48,848 bases of DNA from assembly GCA_938030175.1 (NCBI GenBank), contig CALHGQ010000178.1, forward strand, positions 1-48,848, given 5' to 3'. Under the pieces are notes generated by a model. The model did no database searches and was not told where the DNA came from. It saw nothing but the letters and a program-made list of their open reading frames with translations. The DNA is from an uncultured bacterium (GTDB lineage Bacteria; Planctomycetota; UBA1135; GCA-002686595). Of this stretch, positions 15,447 to 24,500 are shown piece by piece; positions within the stretch are counted from its first letter, which is position 1; every line of letters begins with the position of its first letter. Position numbers and translations under genes: made by a program.

Positions 15447-16673
15447 TCAGAACATCTTCAGGATGGGCCCAAGCTTCTCGCCGAGCGTCAGGTCCACTTC
15501 GAACGCACGCTCGATGAACCAGTACACGGAGACGAAGCCCGCCAAGAACGCCCCGAGGTAGACGGCGAATCGCGTGTAGAGCAGCGACAGCCGCATCATG
15601 AACAGCAGCGGGAAGACGAGCAGGACGATCATCATCTGTCCAAGCTCGACCCCCACGTTGAAGCCGAAGAGCGACAGCGCCATGTCGCCGCCGGTGATCC
15701 CCATCTCCCCGAGGACGTTCGCGAACCCGAAGCCGTGGAAGAAGCCGAACAGCAGCACGACCAGGAGGATCTTGCCCCGGAAGATAGGGAAGAAGATGTC
15801 GAGGGCGGCGACGGCGATCGAGATCGCGATGATCGACTCCACCACGCGAGAAGGCAGCGTCACGATGTTAAGCGCGGCAAGGCTCAGCGTCACCGAGTGC
15901 GCCAGCGTGAAAACCGTCACGATCTTCAGCACTTGCCACAGCGCCTGGCTGAATTTCTCGCGCGGCTCCCACTCGCTCTCTTCCCGGCGGATCAAGACGG
16001 ACGGCAGGAGAAGAACGAACAGAAAGAGAATGTGGTCGATGCCGATCAGGATGTGATGGATCCCGAGCTTCACGATGGCGCGGATCCCCTGCCACCGCGA
16101 GCCGCCGGTCAAATCGAGGGACTGGGTCGACGCGCTCGGCTCGAAGATGAGCGACACACCGCCCTCGTTCATGAACGTTCCCTGGAGGAAGAAGTGCTCG
16201 ATCACGAGGAAGCCGCGGTGCTCAGGGTCAACCTCGAAGAGCACGTTGTGGGTCACGTCGATGGAGTCGGGGATCCCCTCGACGCCGACGAAATCGTAGA
16301 TGCAAGAGACGTACTGGTTACCCGCGGCTTCGTAGAGCTTGAACCCCTTACGCGCCAGCTCGATGTCTTGGCCGTCGATCCTGTGACCGATACGCGCGTA
16401 GCAGTACGCCTCGATCGCCTCTAGCTCCGGCTCAATGTCCGCTTCGGTCGCGGTGCCGTCCTCCGGTAGTGCGGTCCCGAGGGCACGGTTGAGGTCGCTG
16501 AGGTTGACCTCGATGCGCCCCTCGATCCCGCCTTTGTCGACGCGCAGGTAGGTGTAGCTCTGGTTGAAGGCGTGGACGGCGGCCCGGGCCGCCATCGAGG
16601 GGTTCACCAGGGCGAAGAACGCTGCGAGGAGAACTGGCACCAAGGCCAGGCGGGTCAATAGGGTTCGATACAT
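15447..16673 (-). CDS. HupE/UreJ-family membrane protein
   Basis: 408 residues from ATG 16673. An N-terminal signal/anchor is followed by about 180 residues of extracytoplasmic domain (HAFNQSYTYLRVDKGG and onward). About six transmembrane segments follow, with the family's His motifs: KLGIHHILIGIDHILFLF, FTLAHSVTLSLAAL and LFGFFHGFGFANVLGE. This is the long two-part architecture (Pfam HupE_UreJ_2 type). Relatives are thought to be nickel or cobalt permeases, though most of this subgroup is untested. No hydrogenase or urease gene is nearby. It is last in a minus-strand unit after the NRPS and ABC genes (61-bp gap), which hints at a metal-related product. Confidence 0.82.
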   Translation of the reverse strand: MYRTLLTRLALVPVLLAAFFALVNPSMAARAAVHAFNQSYTYLRVDKGGIEGRIEVNLSDLNRALGTALPEDGTATEADIEPELEAIEAYCYARIGHRIDGQDIELARKGFKLYEAAGNQYVSCIYDFVGVEGIPDSIDVTHNVLFEVDPEHRGFLVIEHFFLQGTFMNEGGVSLIFEPSASTQSLDLTGGSRWQGIRAIVKLGIHHILIGIDHILFLFVLLLPSVLIRREESEWEPREKFSQALWQVLKIVTVFTLAHSVTLSLAALNIVTLPSRVVESIIAISIAVAALDIFFPIFRGKILLVVLLFGFFHGFGFANVLGEMGITGGDMALSLFGFNVGVELGQMMIVLLVFPLLFMMRLSLLYTRFAVYLGAFLAGFVSVYWFIERAFEVDLTLGEKLGPILKMF

Positions 16674-16734
16674 GGGACGGAAAGTCTGGGACCAGGGGGA
16701 AAGGTCGAGCGGGTCGACCGCGCGTCGCGCGGTG

Positions 16735-18015
16735 TCAGGGCTCCACCAAACGCCATTCTGCGTCGAGCAGAACCGCGCCGGTACGCCGCGGAAGCGAGCG
16801 TTCAAAGACGGACGAGCCCGGGGAGTGAACGGTCAGGGTCGCGCACTGCTCCAACCAGTCGATCGACTCGGAGTCGGAGTGCCGGTTCATCCAAAGGGTG
16901 AGCGGGTAGCGGCCCGGCATCAGGGGTAGCCGGTCCACATGGAGGTCGACCGTGTGCTTGCCGGGCTCGATCTTAGAGAGCTCAAAGCCGGCGCTGAAGG
17001 TGTTCGGGTGCGTCACGATCGTTCCAAACTCCGTGAAGATCGACAGCCCGATGTAGGGACTCTGGATCGCTTCGAAGGCCTCGAACTGAAAGCGCACCGT
17101 CACCTCATCCGCGGTGCGTATGACATCGAGGGGCTGGCCGTCCCGGGCGAGGAACTGCATGGCGGAGAAGCGAGCCTCCCCCGTGCCAGGTCGCCCCTCG
17201 GCGCCGGAGAGATCCACGATCGCCGTGTTCGCCTGGGCGGTCTCCTTCAGGTAGGCCGCGATCACCTCGCGCGACGGGCCATCCATCCGCAGAGCGCCAC
17301 GATCGATCCAGATCGTGCGCGAGCAGATGCTCTCGATCGCTTCTAGGTTGTGGGAAACGAAGAGCACCGCGTGCCCGCGACGCCCCACCTCGCTGAGGGT
17401 CGCAAGGCACTTCGCCTGGAACTCAGCGTCACCCACGGCGAGCACTTCGTCCACCAGCAACACGTCCGGAAAGAGGTGCGCCGCGACCGCAAAGCCAAGC
17501 CGCAGCCGCATACCCGTGGAGTAGCGCTTGATCGGAGTGTCGAGGAACGCTCCCACGCCCGAGTACTCAACGATCGCATCGAAGTGCTCTTCGATCTCGC
17601 GCCGCTTGAGCCCAAGGATCGAGCCGTTCAGGTAGATGTTGTCGCGCCCCGAAAGCTCGTTGTGAAAGCCTGTCCCCACCTCGACGAGGGATGCGACGCG
17701 GCCGCGCACGTCGATCTCGCCGGAGGTGGGGTAGGTGATCTTTGAGAGCAGCTTGAGCAGCGTCGTCTTACCCGAGCCGTTGCGGCCTATGACGCCGACC
17801 ACCTCGTCCTTTGCGATCTCTAGGTCTACGCCCTTCAGCGCCCAGACGGTGTCATGCTGGGCTCGCGCCGTGCCGCGCCCGAGAAGCCGCTTGGCTCCGC
17901 CCACGAGCGCGTCGCGCAGCATGCCTTCCCCCTGGGAGGCACCGATGCGGTACTCCTTGCTGACGTTCGCCATGCGAATCGCCAGGTCTTGTCGAGCTGG
18001 CTGGGTCTCAGACAA
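16735..18015 (-). CDS. Wzt-like ABC transporter ATP-binding protein with C-terminal Wzt domain
   Basis: About 426 residues from a TTG at 18015 that overlaps the permease stop. The first ATG is 17973, but that would cut into the first beta strand; a TTG at 18081 is also possible. The ABC core has Walker A GRNGSGKTT, signature region RYSTGMRLRLGF and Walker B LLVDEVLAVGD. This is the subtype of O-antigen/teichoic acid exporters (Wzt, TagH). From about residue 255 there is a beta-sandwich Wzt C-terminal domain (AMQFLARDGQPLDVIRTADEVTV and PGRYPLTLWMN), which in Wzt binds the glycan cargo. It forms an exporter with the permease directly upstream. Confidence 0.9.
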   Translation of the reverse strand: MSETQPARQDLAIRMANVSKEYRIGASQGEGMLRDALVGGAKRLLGRGTARAQHDTVWALKGVDLEIAKDEVVGVIGRNGSGKTTLLKLLSKITYPTSGEIDVRGRVASLVEVGTGFHNELSGRDNIYLNGSILGLKRREIEEHFDAIVEYSGVGAFLDTPIKRYSTGMRLRLGFAVAAHLFPDVLLVDEVLAVGDAEFQAKCLATLSEVGRRGHAVLFVSHNLEAIESICSRTIWIDRGALRMDGPSREVIAAYLKETAQANTAIVDLSGAEGRPGTGEARFSAMQFLARDGQPLDVIRTADEVTVRFQFEAFEAIQSPYIGLSIFTEFGTIVTHPNTFSAGFELSKIEPGKHTVDLHVDRLPLMPGRYPLTLWMNRHSDSESIDWLEQCATLTVHSPGSSVFERSLPRRTGAVLLDAEWRLVEP

Positions 18016-18787
18016 GGTCAGCGAAGCGCCGTTGGACGCGATAGAAGTAAGCGGATCCGACGAGGAAGACAAGGCCCGCAATCCCAGCGGAGATGCCGAA
18101 GTGCCCCCAGTCGATCGCGCGGCCGGGAACGATGGCTGAACGGGACGTCTCGATGATCCCGGACAGCGGATTCATCAGCATGAGCCACCGATACTTCTCC
18201 GCGATGTTCTCGGTGGGGTAGATCACCGGGCTCACAAAGAGCATGAGCTGCACGGCGAACGGCAGCGCGTACTTCACATCCCGGTACATGACGTTGACCG
18301 CAGCGATCAGCATTCCGGCGCCAAGGGTGAGCACAACCAGCACGAGGATCGCCAGCGGCCAAGCGAAGGCTTCCATGTCCGGCGTCACGCCATACCAAGG
18401 CAGCAGCACGCCTAGGAGCGCCGACGCGATCGCTAGGTCCACGAGCCCCGCGAGGATCGTAGAGGACGGCAGAATCGCGCGCGGGAAGTAGACCTTGGTC
18501 AGAAGGTCGGTGTTCGTGATGAGGCTGTTGCCCGCGTTCGTGATCCCCGACGCGAAGAACGTCCAAGGCAACAGCGCGAGGTAGTAGAAGATCGGCCCGG
18601 GCATCCCGCCCGTGGGGATGTTCGCGAGCCTTCCGAAGAAGATCGTGAACACGACCATCGTGATGAGCGGCTGCAGGACGGCCCAGGCAGCGCCGAGGAG
18701 CGTCTGCTTGTAGCGAATCTTCACGTCCCGCCAGGTCAGGAAGTAAAGGAGTTCGCGGCTCCGGAAGATCTCCGCGAGTCGACTCAA
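18008..18787 (-). CDS. ABC-2 type transporter permease (Wzm/TagG-like)
   Basis: 259 residues. The TTG start at 18787 overlaps the NRPS stop (TTGA), so it is translationally coupled to the NRPS. The N-terminal LLYFLTWRDVKIRYKQTLLGAAWAVLQPL is the interface helix signature of polysaccharide ABC-2 permeases. About six transmembrane helices follow, with PVIYPTENI and LNPLSGIIETSR-type motifs near the C-terminus (here MNPLSGIIETSR). It pairs with the Wzt-like ATPase next to it. Such exporters normally move lipid-linked glycans or glycolipids across the inner membrane, so a lipidated or glycosylated peptide is a fair guess for the cargo here. Confidence 0.9.
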   Translation of the reverse strand: MSRLAEIFRSRELLYFLTWRDVKIRYKQTLLGAAWAVLQPLITMVVFTIFFGRLANIPTGGMPGPIFYYLALLPWTFFASGITNAGNSLITNTDLLTKVYFPRAILPSSTILAGLVDLAIASALLGVLLPWYGVTPDMEAFAWPLAILVLVVLTLGAGMLIAAVNVMYRDVKYALPFAVQLMLFVSPVIYPTENIAEKYRWLMLMNPLSGIIETSRSAIVPGRAIDWGHFGISAGIAGLVFLVGSAYFYRVQRRFADLV

Positions 18788-21408
18788 GAGGTCGCCCCCA
18801 CTGGCTTCGACTCCAGCTCATCGAGGCGCTCCGTGAGCGCACGCGCAACGTAGTGGATATCCGGTTCGCGCAGCAGCGCCATGTGCGCGTCCTGCTGCCC
18901 GCGGCGCTCGCGACCCGACGCCGCCTCCCGCTGCGCTTGAAGGTCCAGGACCTCGACGTCCCTTGAGTACGATCGCCACCCGAGAGCCTCGTCACGAATG
19001 CGCCAGTAGGGCTGGGCCGTGTTGCGCAGGACCGTGATGCGCCCTTGGTACAGCGGAGCCTTTGGCAGATGGCGGGGCGTATCCAGCTCGAACCACTCGC
19101 CGTTGATCGAGGCGAGCCGATCGGCCAAGGAAGGAGCCGCCGGCTCCCCTCGCGAGGGCGCCTCTGGCGCGGGTTCGCTCGCCGCTGAGCTCTCGCCCGC
19201 GCTGGAGGTGCCCGGGCCAAGTCGATCCGAGAGCACTTCGCGGACCCTTCGCCCGTAGTAGCCAAGGCGCGTCATCGCCCGCTTGACCTTGTAGCGCTTG
19301 GAGAGCGTACCGAGCGCGTACGTGTTGAGTAGGCACAGGAAGTCCACCGTAGCGCCGCGCTCCTCCAGGAGCCTCGCCATCTCGAAGGCGACCAGTGCAC
19401 CGTCGCACATCCCAAAGATGCGGTACGGCCCCTCGGGAAAGCGCTGCTGCATCGCGTCCACGGAGTCCTTCGCCAGCCCCGGGATATCCGAAACGGCCAT
19501 GCGGAAGATCGCATCGGTCCCGCTCGGTCGCCCCTGGGTCAGGTAGACCGGTTGGTCCGGACTCAGGAAACGACTGAGCGTCACGTAGCCGAGGGAATTG
19601 ACCTCTGGCGAGGATACGCAAAAGAGCGGTGGGCGCTCGCCTTCCTCGCGCACGCCCCGGAGGACGCCCCCGAGGAGCGGCCAAGGCTTGGCGACCAGCT
19701 CGCGCGCCATGTCGCCGAGCGTAGGTGCTTCGAACAACTCCAAGAGCGGCAGCGCTCGTCCCGTCAGCGCCTCAAGCCTGGCGTGTAGCTGGGCTGCTAG
19801 CATCGAGGTCCCGCCCTGTTCGAAGAACCCTTGCGCGGGATCTAGCGGGACGTCGGCCGCGAGCAGCGCGTCACACTCGTCGAAAAGGACCTGTTGCATC
19901 ATCTCGGGATCGTCGAACTCTCGTCCACCCGGATCGATCTCGGCTTCGATCTCGGTCCCGGTGCCCGCTCGGACCTGGGGGGTCCGCGTTCGCGGTGCTG
20001 CGTCGACTACGGAAGGAGTCTCGCGAGCGTCGTTTGGTTCCCCCAAACGGAATGGATCTCCTACGCGCGTGTCAGGTGCCTCGATCAGGAGTTGCGCGAG
20101 GGCATCGAGGACTCGCTCCAAGGTGCTCGCCACGTCCGCGACGAAATGCCCATGGCGAAGGCGCGTTCCCGTCGCCGCCTGGGCACTCACCAACAGCCCC
20201 TCCGCGTCTTCCAATACGGCGATCGTCAGCGGCCACGCGGTGGCGGCCTCGGCCTCCACCGGCGTCACAGTGAGGCCCTCGGGCGCCTCTGCGTCGGCTC
20301 GACTCAACCAGAGCAGCAACGAGTCAAATAAGGGCTCGCTCGCGGGAAGCCCGCCGATCCGATGGAGGTCGGTAGGCGAGAGGTATTCGAAAGGCCCCCT
20401 GGACTGGCCTTCGCGCAGGAGCCACTGGCAAAGGGAGCGCACCGTCATCTCCGGCGTAAACGCAACGCGTACAGGGACGTTGCCGATGAAAGTGCCCACC
20501 ATCTGCTCCACGTCTCGAACCGCGGGGGGTCTGCCGGAAACGGTGAGGCCAAAGCAAACATCCGCGGAGGCGCTGAGCTCGGCGATCGAGAGCGCCCATG
20601 CGGCCTGGAGGACCGCCCCCGCGGTGACGCTGCACGCCTGGGCAGCCGCACGTAGCCGAGCGTAGCGGGCCGGATCGAGGCGAAAGATCGCGCGATGCGA
20701 CTCCGCGGAGACGGGGGCGCTGCCGCCAGAGGGCGCGCCCTCCGGACGGGTGATCCTGCGGGTGGCGGACCGCACTCCGGCGAGTCGCTCGGCCCAGAAG
20801 CGCTCGGCGGCGGCGACGTCCTGCTGCTCCACCCATGACACATAGTCGCGGTAGCGCGTTCGCCCCGGGCCGACGGCGTCACGCGGACCGCCGGGCGCCC
20901 CTGTGAGCTCGCTGTAGCGACCCCAGACTGAGGCAAGCACGGGCGCGATCGACCAGCGATCGAGCACAAGGTGATGACTCGTCCAAACGAAGGTCCACTC
21001 GTCTTCGCCCCAATCGAAGAGGGTCACGCGCGTAAGCGGCGCGTGGCTCAGATCGAAACCGAGCGCGCGATCGGTTTCCAGGAACGCGTCCCGTGTTTCG
21101 ATTCTGTCTTGACCGACTTTCTGCGATCCCCTTTGCCCACCGTCCACGCATTGGCAAGGATGCTCTACCTCCTTCCGAACGACCTGCAAGGGCTCTTTGA
21201 CTCCGCGCCAGAGAAACGCGGTTCGCAAGCTAGAGTGGGACTCCACTGTGCGACGCCAGGCCGCGCAAAAAGCGTCTCGGTCCAGGCTTCCGTGTATCTC
21301 AAAGACGAATTGCTGGAACAGCGAATCATGGCCTGCCGTCGATAGCGCGCGCAGCAACATCACACGCTGCATCGGTGCGAGTGGGATCAGGTCTTCGACG
21401 TTTTCCAT
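18784..21408 (-). CDS. NRPS: condensation - carrier - thioesterase (no adenylation domain)
   Basis: 874 residues from ATG 21408, which gives a typical docking/condensation start (ENVEDLIPLAPMQ). Domains: C at about 1-430 with HHLVLDRWS (His145, His146, Asp150); a linker of about 70 residues where an A domain would normally sit; PCP at about 505-565 with Ser535 in GGTSML; TE at about 585-870. The TE nucleophile position is Cys668 in FGMCDGA, not Ser. The position 27 residues later, Asp in SrfA TE, is Asn695 (LLNTYALG). The His is 842 in DAHMALLREP. A low-complexity insert of about 45 residues lies in the lid. The PCP must be loaded in trans, or act only as a transfer point. It probably takes the peptide from the 27215 protein. 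Confidence 0.88.
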   Translation of the reverse strand: MENVEDLIPLAPMQRVMLLRALSTAGHDSLFQQFVFEIHGSLDRDAFCAAWRRTVESHSSLRTAFLWRGVKEPLQVVRKEVEHPCQCVDGGQRGSQKVGQDRIETRDAFLETDRALGFDLSHAPLTRVTLFDWGEDEWTFVWTSHHLVLDRWSIAPVLASVWGRYSELTGAPGGPRDAVGPGRTRYRDYVSWVEQQDVAAAERFWAERLAGVRSATRRITRPEGAPSGGSAPVSAESHRAIFRLDPARYARLRAAAQACSVTAGAVLQAAWALSIAELSASADVCFGLTVSGRPPAVRDVEQMVGTFIGNVPVRVAFTPEMTVRSLCQWLLREGQSRGPFEYLSPTDLHRIGGLPASEPLFDSLLLWLSRADAEAPEGLTVTPVEAEAATAWPLTIAVLEDAEGLLVSAQAATGTRLRHGHFVADVASTLERVLDALAQLLIEAPDTRVGDPFRLGEPNDARETPSVVDAAPRTRTPQVRAGTGTEIEAEIDPGGREFDDPEMMQQVLFDECDALLAADVPLDPAQGFFEQGGTSMLAAQLHARLEALTGRALPLLELFEAPTLGDMARELVAKPWPLLGGVLRGVREEGERPPLFCVSSPEVNSLGYVTLSRFLSPDQPVYLTQGRPSGTDAIFRMAVSDIPGLAKDSVDAMQQRFPEGPYRIFGMCDGALVAFEMARLLEERGATVDFLCLLNTYALGTLSKRYKVKRAMTRLGYYGRRVREVLSDRLGPGTSSAGESSAASEPAPEAPSRGEPAAPSLADRLASINGEWFELDTPRHLPKAPLYQGRITVLRNTAQPYWRIRDEALGWRSYSRDVEVLDLQAQREAASGRERRGQQDAHMALLREPDIHYVARALTERLDELESKPVGATS

Positions 21409-21516
21409 AGCGATGCGCCGACACGGTAACGGGAACCGCCCGACCTGCATCGACCGTCTCGCGTTCAATTCCTACCGAGCACCTAAGCGAGATCCCCGTC
21501 TCTCCCAATTTGCCAC
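21409..21516. promoter_or_regulatory. Divergent promoter region between NRPS genes
   Basis: 108 bp between the divergent starts at 21408 and 21517. This is the only space available for the promoters of both main NRPS units, so they are probably co-regulated. No clear -10/-35 hexamers, operator palindromes or Shine-Dalgarno sequences are visible. Confidence 0.4.
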
Positions 21517-24500
21517 ATGTCGTCCGTCCCTGGATCTCCGCCCGCTTCCCCCGGCGCTCTCGAAGAGTCCTACGCCCCTAGCCAAACGCAGGCTCGGCTT
21601 TGGGCCGGGCAGACGCTGGCAGGAGCGGCGCCGCTGTATCGAATGGCGCTCGCTTTTCGAATCCGCGGGCAGCTCGACTCCAATTGTTTCCGGCGCGCCT
21701 TCGACCGCCTCGTGCAAGAGCACGCGGCGCTGCGGACCGTGATGGATCGAAGCGCCAGCGGCGAGGCAGTTTGTCGCGTTCATCCGGAGGGCGTCCAGCT
21801 CACTGTGCTCCAAGCAGAGGGAGCGAACGAAGCGGAGAAAGCGTCATGGCTGGAGCGTTGGTGCAAGGAGCGCGTCGAGGCGCCCTTCCACAGGGAAGAT
21901 CCCCTCACGGATTCATGCCTCGTCGTGCTGGGCCCCGAGGATCACCTGTGGTACTTCGCCCAGCACCACGTGATCGCCGACGCTTGGTCGACCTCCGTCG
22001 CGTTCGATCGGATGTCGGAGATCTACGCAGCGCTTGAGCGGGACGCCGAACCGGCGACCCGACCGGTCCGGGACTACCGCGACTACGTGGCGTTCGAAGC
22101 GCGAACTTCCGAAACCGACTCGTTCCGACGGGCCCAGGCCTATTGGCGGAGCGCAAGCGAGGGGCGTGCCCCGGTCGCCGAGGATCGGTTTCGGTCCACG
22201 AGCACGGTGCGCGTACCGGTGCGGATCGGAACAGACCGATCCCGGCGGGTGCACGAGCTGAGCTCGAGCGAGCCCTTTCGCGGTTTCACGAGCGACCTCT
22301 CCCGCTTCCACGTCTTCGCCGCCGCGCTCCTCGCCTGGCAGCGACGCGTGGGCGAGGAGTCCCCCACGCTCTCCCTACTGACGCCGGTTCACAACCGCTC
22401 GAGTCGAGCCTTCAAGGAAACCCTCGGGCTCTTCATCGAGGTGCTTCCGCTGACGGTATCGAGCGAGAGGGCCGACTCCTTCCGCGACCTCGCCACCCGC
22501 GCCCGTGCCAGCATGCAGGCCCTCGTGGGCCACGCCCTTCCCGGAATCACGGGGAGCGCGACCACCCCCCCCGGCGGACAGACGGTCCTCAACTACATCA
22601 CGAGCTCGTTCGAAGGCGGCTTCGCGGGGCGAGCTGTTGTAACGGAGTGGCTCCATCCCGGCCACGGCGACCCCGAGCACTCGCTGCGCCTGCAGGTCCA
22701 CGACTTTGACGAGAGCGGTGAGTTTCTTCTCCAATTCGACTTCCATCGCGACGCTTTCAGCGCTCCTGAGCGCGCAGCGGCGGTGAAGCACTTCCTCGCG
22801 CTTCTCGATGCACTCCTTGAGGACGTGTCGACGCTGATCGACGAGGTCCCTCTCCTGAGCGCAGAAGAGCGCGAGCTGCGCGCCCGTCGGCTCGATCGCA
22901 CCGCGAACGCTCCCGCCGAAGAGCCGAACGTGGTCGAACTCATCCAGGAGCAGATCGACCGCCGTCCGACGGCCATCGCCGTGCGCTTCCGGGAGCGCTC
23001 GCTCACCTACGCGGAGCTCGACGCGCTGACGTGGCGCTTCACGGGAGCGCTTGCAAGACTAGGAGTCGGTCGAGGCGACATCGTGGCGCTGTCCGTCCCG
23101 CGTTCCCCCGAACTGATCGCGCTCATGCTCGCCGCGCTCCGCGTGGGCGCCGCGTACCTCCCACTGGATCTCAAGCTCCCGGCCGCTCGACTTCAGCAGA
23201 TGCTGGATCTCGCGCAGCCGCGGGTCGTCGCCTTTGGTGGTGAGCCCAGTCCTGATGGGAAGCTCGAGTGGCGAGGAGCGGACCCAAGCCGCGTCAGCGT
23301 CTCCGTGACCGAGCTTCTCGAGATGGGCCGAATCGGCGAGGACGTCGTGACGCGCCCGTTGCTCCTCGAGTCGAGCGAACGGGCCTACGTCATCTTCACT
23401 TCGGGCTCGACGGGGATTCCCAAGGGCGTTGAGATCCCCCATGGGGCCCTCAGCCGCTACATCCACTTCGCGCGCGATCAGTACACGGAGGGGCCGGGGC
23501 GAGCCTTCGCCTTCTTCTCTCCGCCTTCCGTCGACCTCTCCGTCACCTCGATCTTCACGCCGCTGGCCTCCGGGGGAACCGTCGAGATCTACCCTGAGTC
23601 CACAGAGGAACGCGACCTCGCGATCTTCGATGTCATCGATGAGGATCGCTGCGACGTCGTCAAGCTCACGCCCGCACACCTCGCGCTCTTGGTCCAACGC
23701 GGACCGATCATGGCCCAGCGGCTGCGCGTGCTCATCGTCGGTGGAGAGGACCTCAAGCGAAGCCTCGCGCGCCGCGTCCAGGACGAGTTGGGCCCGGCGG
23801 TGGCTCTCTACAACGAGTACGGCCCTACGGAGGCTGCCGTGGGCTGCATGGTGCACCGCTTCGATCTCGAGGACACGGCGGGCTACTCCGTCCCGATCGG
23901 ATGGCCCATCGACGGTGTCCGCCTGCACCTGGTCAACCGGGCCGACCAGCCCGTGCCCGACGGCGTAGCGGGCGAGATCCTGATCGGTGGAGCGAGCCTC
24001 GCGAGCGGCTACCTACACAGCCCCGCGGCGACCGCCGAGAGCTTCACCCCTGACCCCGTCCTCAACGGTGGCTCACGGGTCTACCGCACCGGCGATCTGG
24101 CGCGCATCGACCCGCGGACCGGACGCCTCACCTTCCTGGGCCGCCGCGATGGTCAAGTGAAGGTGCGCGGAGTGCGGATTGAGCTCGCCGAGATCGAGTC
24201 CGCGCTGGAATCGCTGCCAGAAGTCGACGCCTGCGTCGTGACGGCCCCGGGCACGAAGGAAGAAGGCTCTAGCCGAACCCACCTGGACCTTGCGGGCGAT
24301 CCGCGCTGGAAGGGCGTCGTTCACTGCGTGCGCTGCGGCCTGGCCTCCAACCACCCCGAGGCGCGCATCGACGAGAACCCCGACGGAATCTGCGCGGTCT
24401 GCCTCGACTTCGAGAGCTACCAGGGCGCCGCAAGCCGCTACTTCGGCACTGAGGCCGACCTTCGGGCGCGCCTTGACCGCGGGAAGAGGCACTGCGCCGA

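Noticed and set aside
15447-16673. HupE/UreJ protein as evidence for a hydrogenase or urease locus
   Set aside because: No hydrogenase or urease subunit or maturation gene lies in the window; the neighbours are NRPS and exporter genes.
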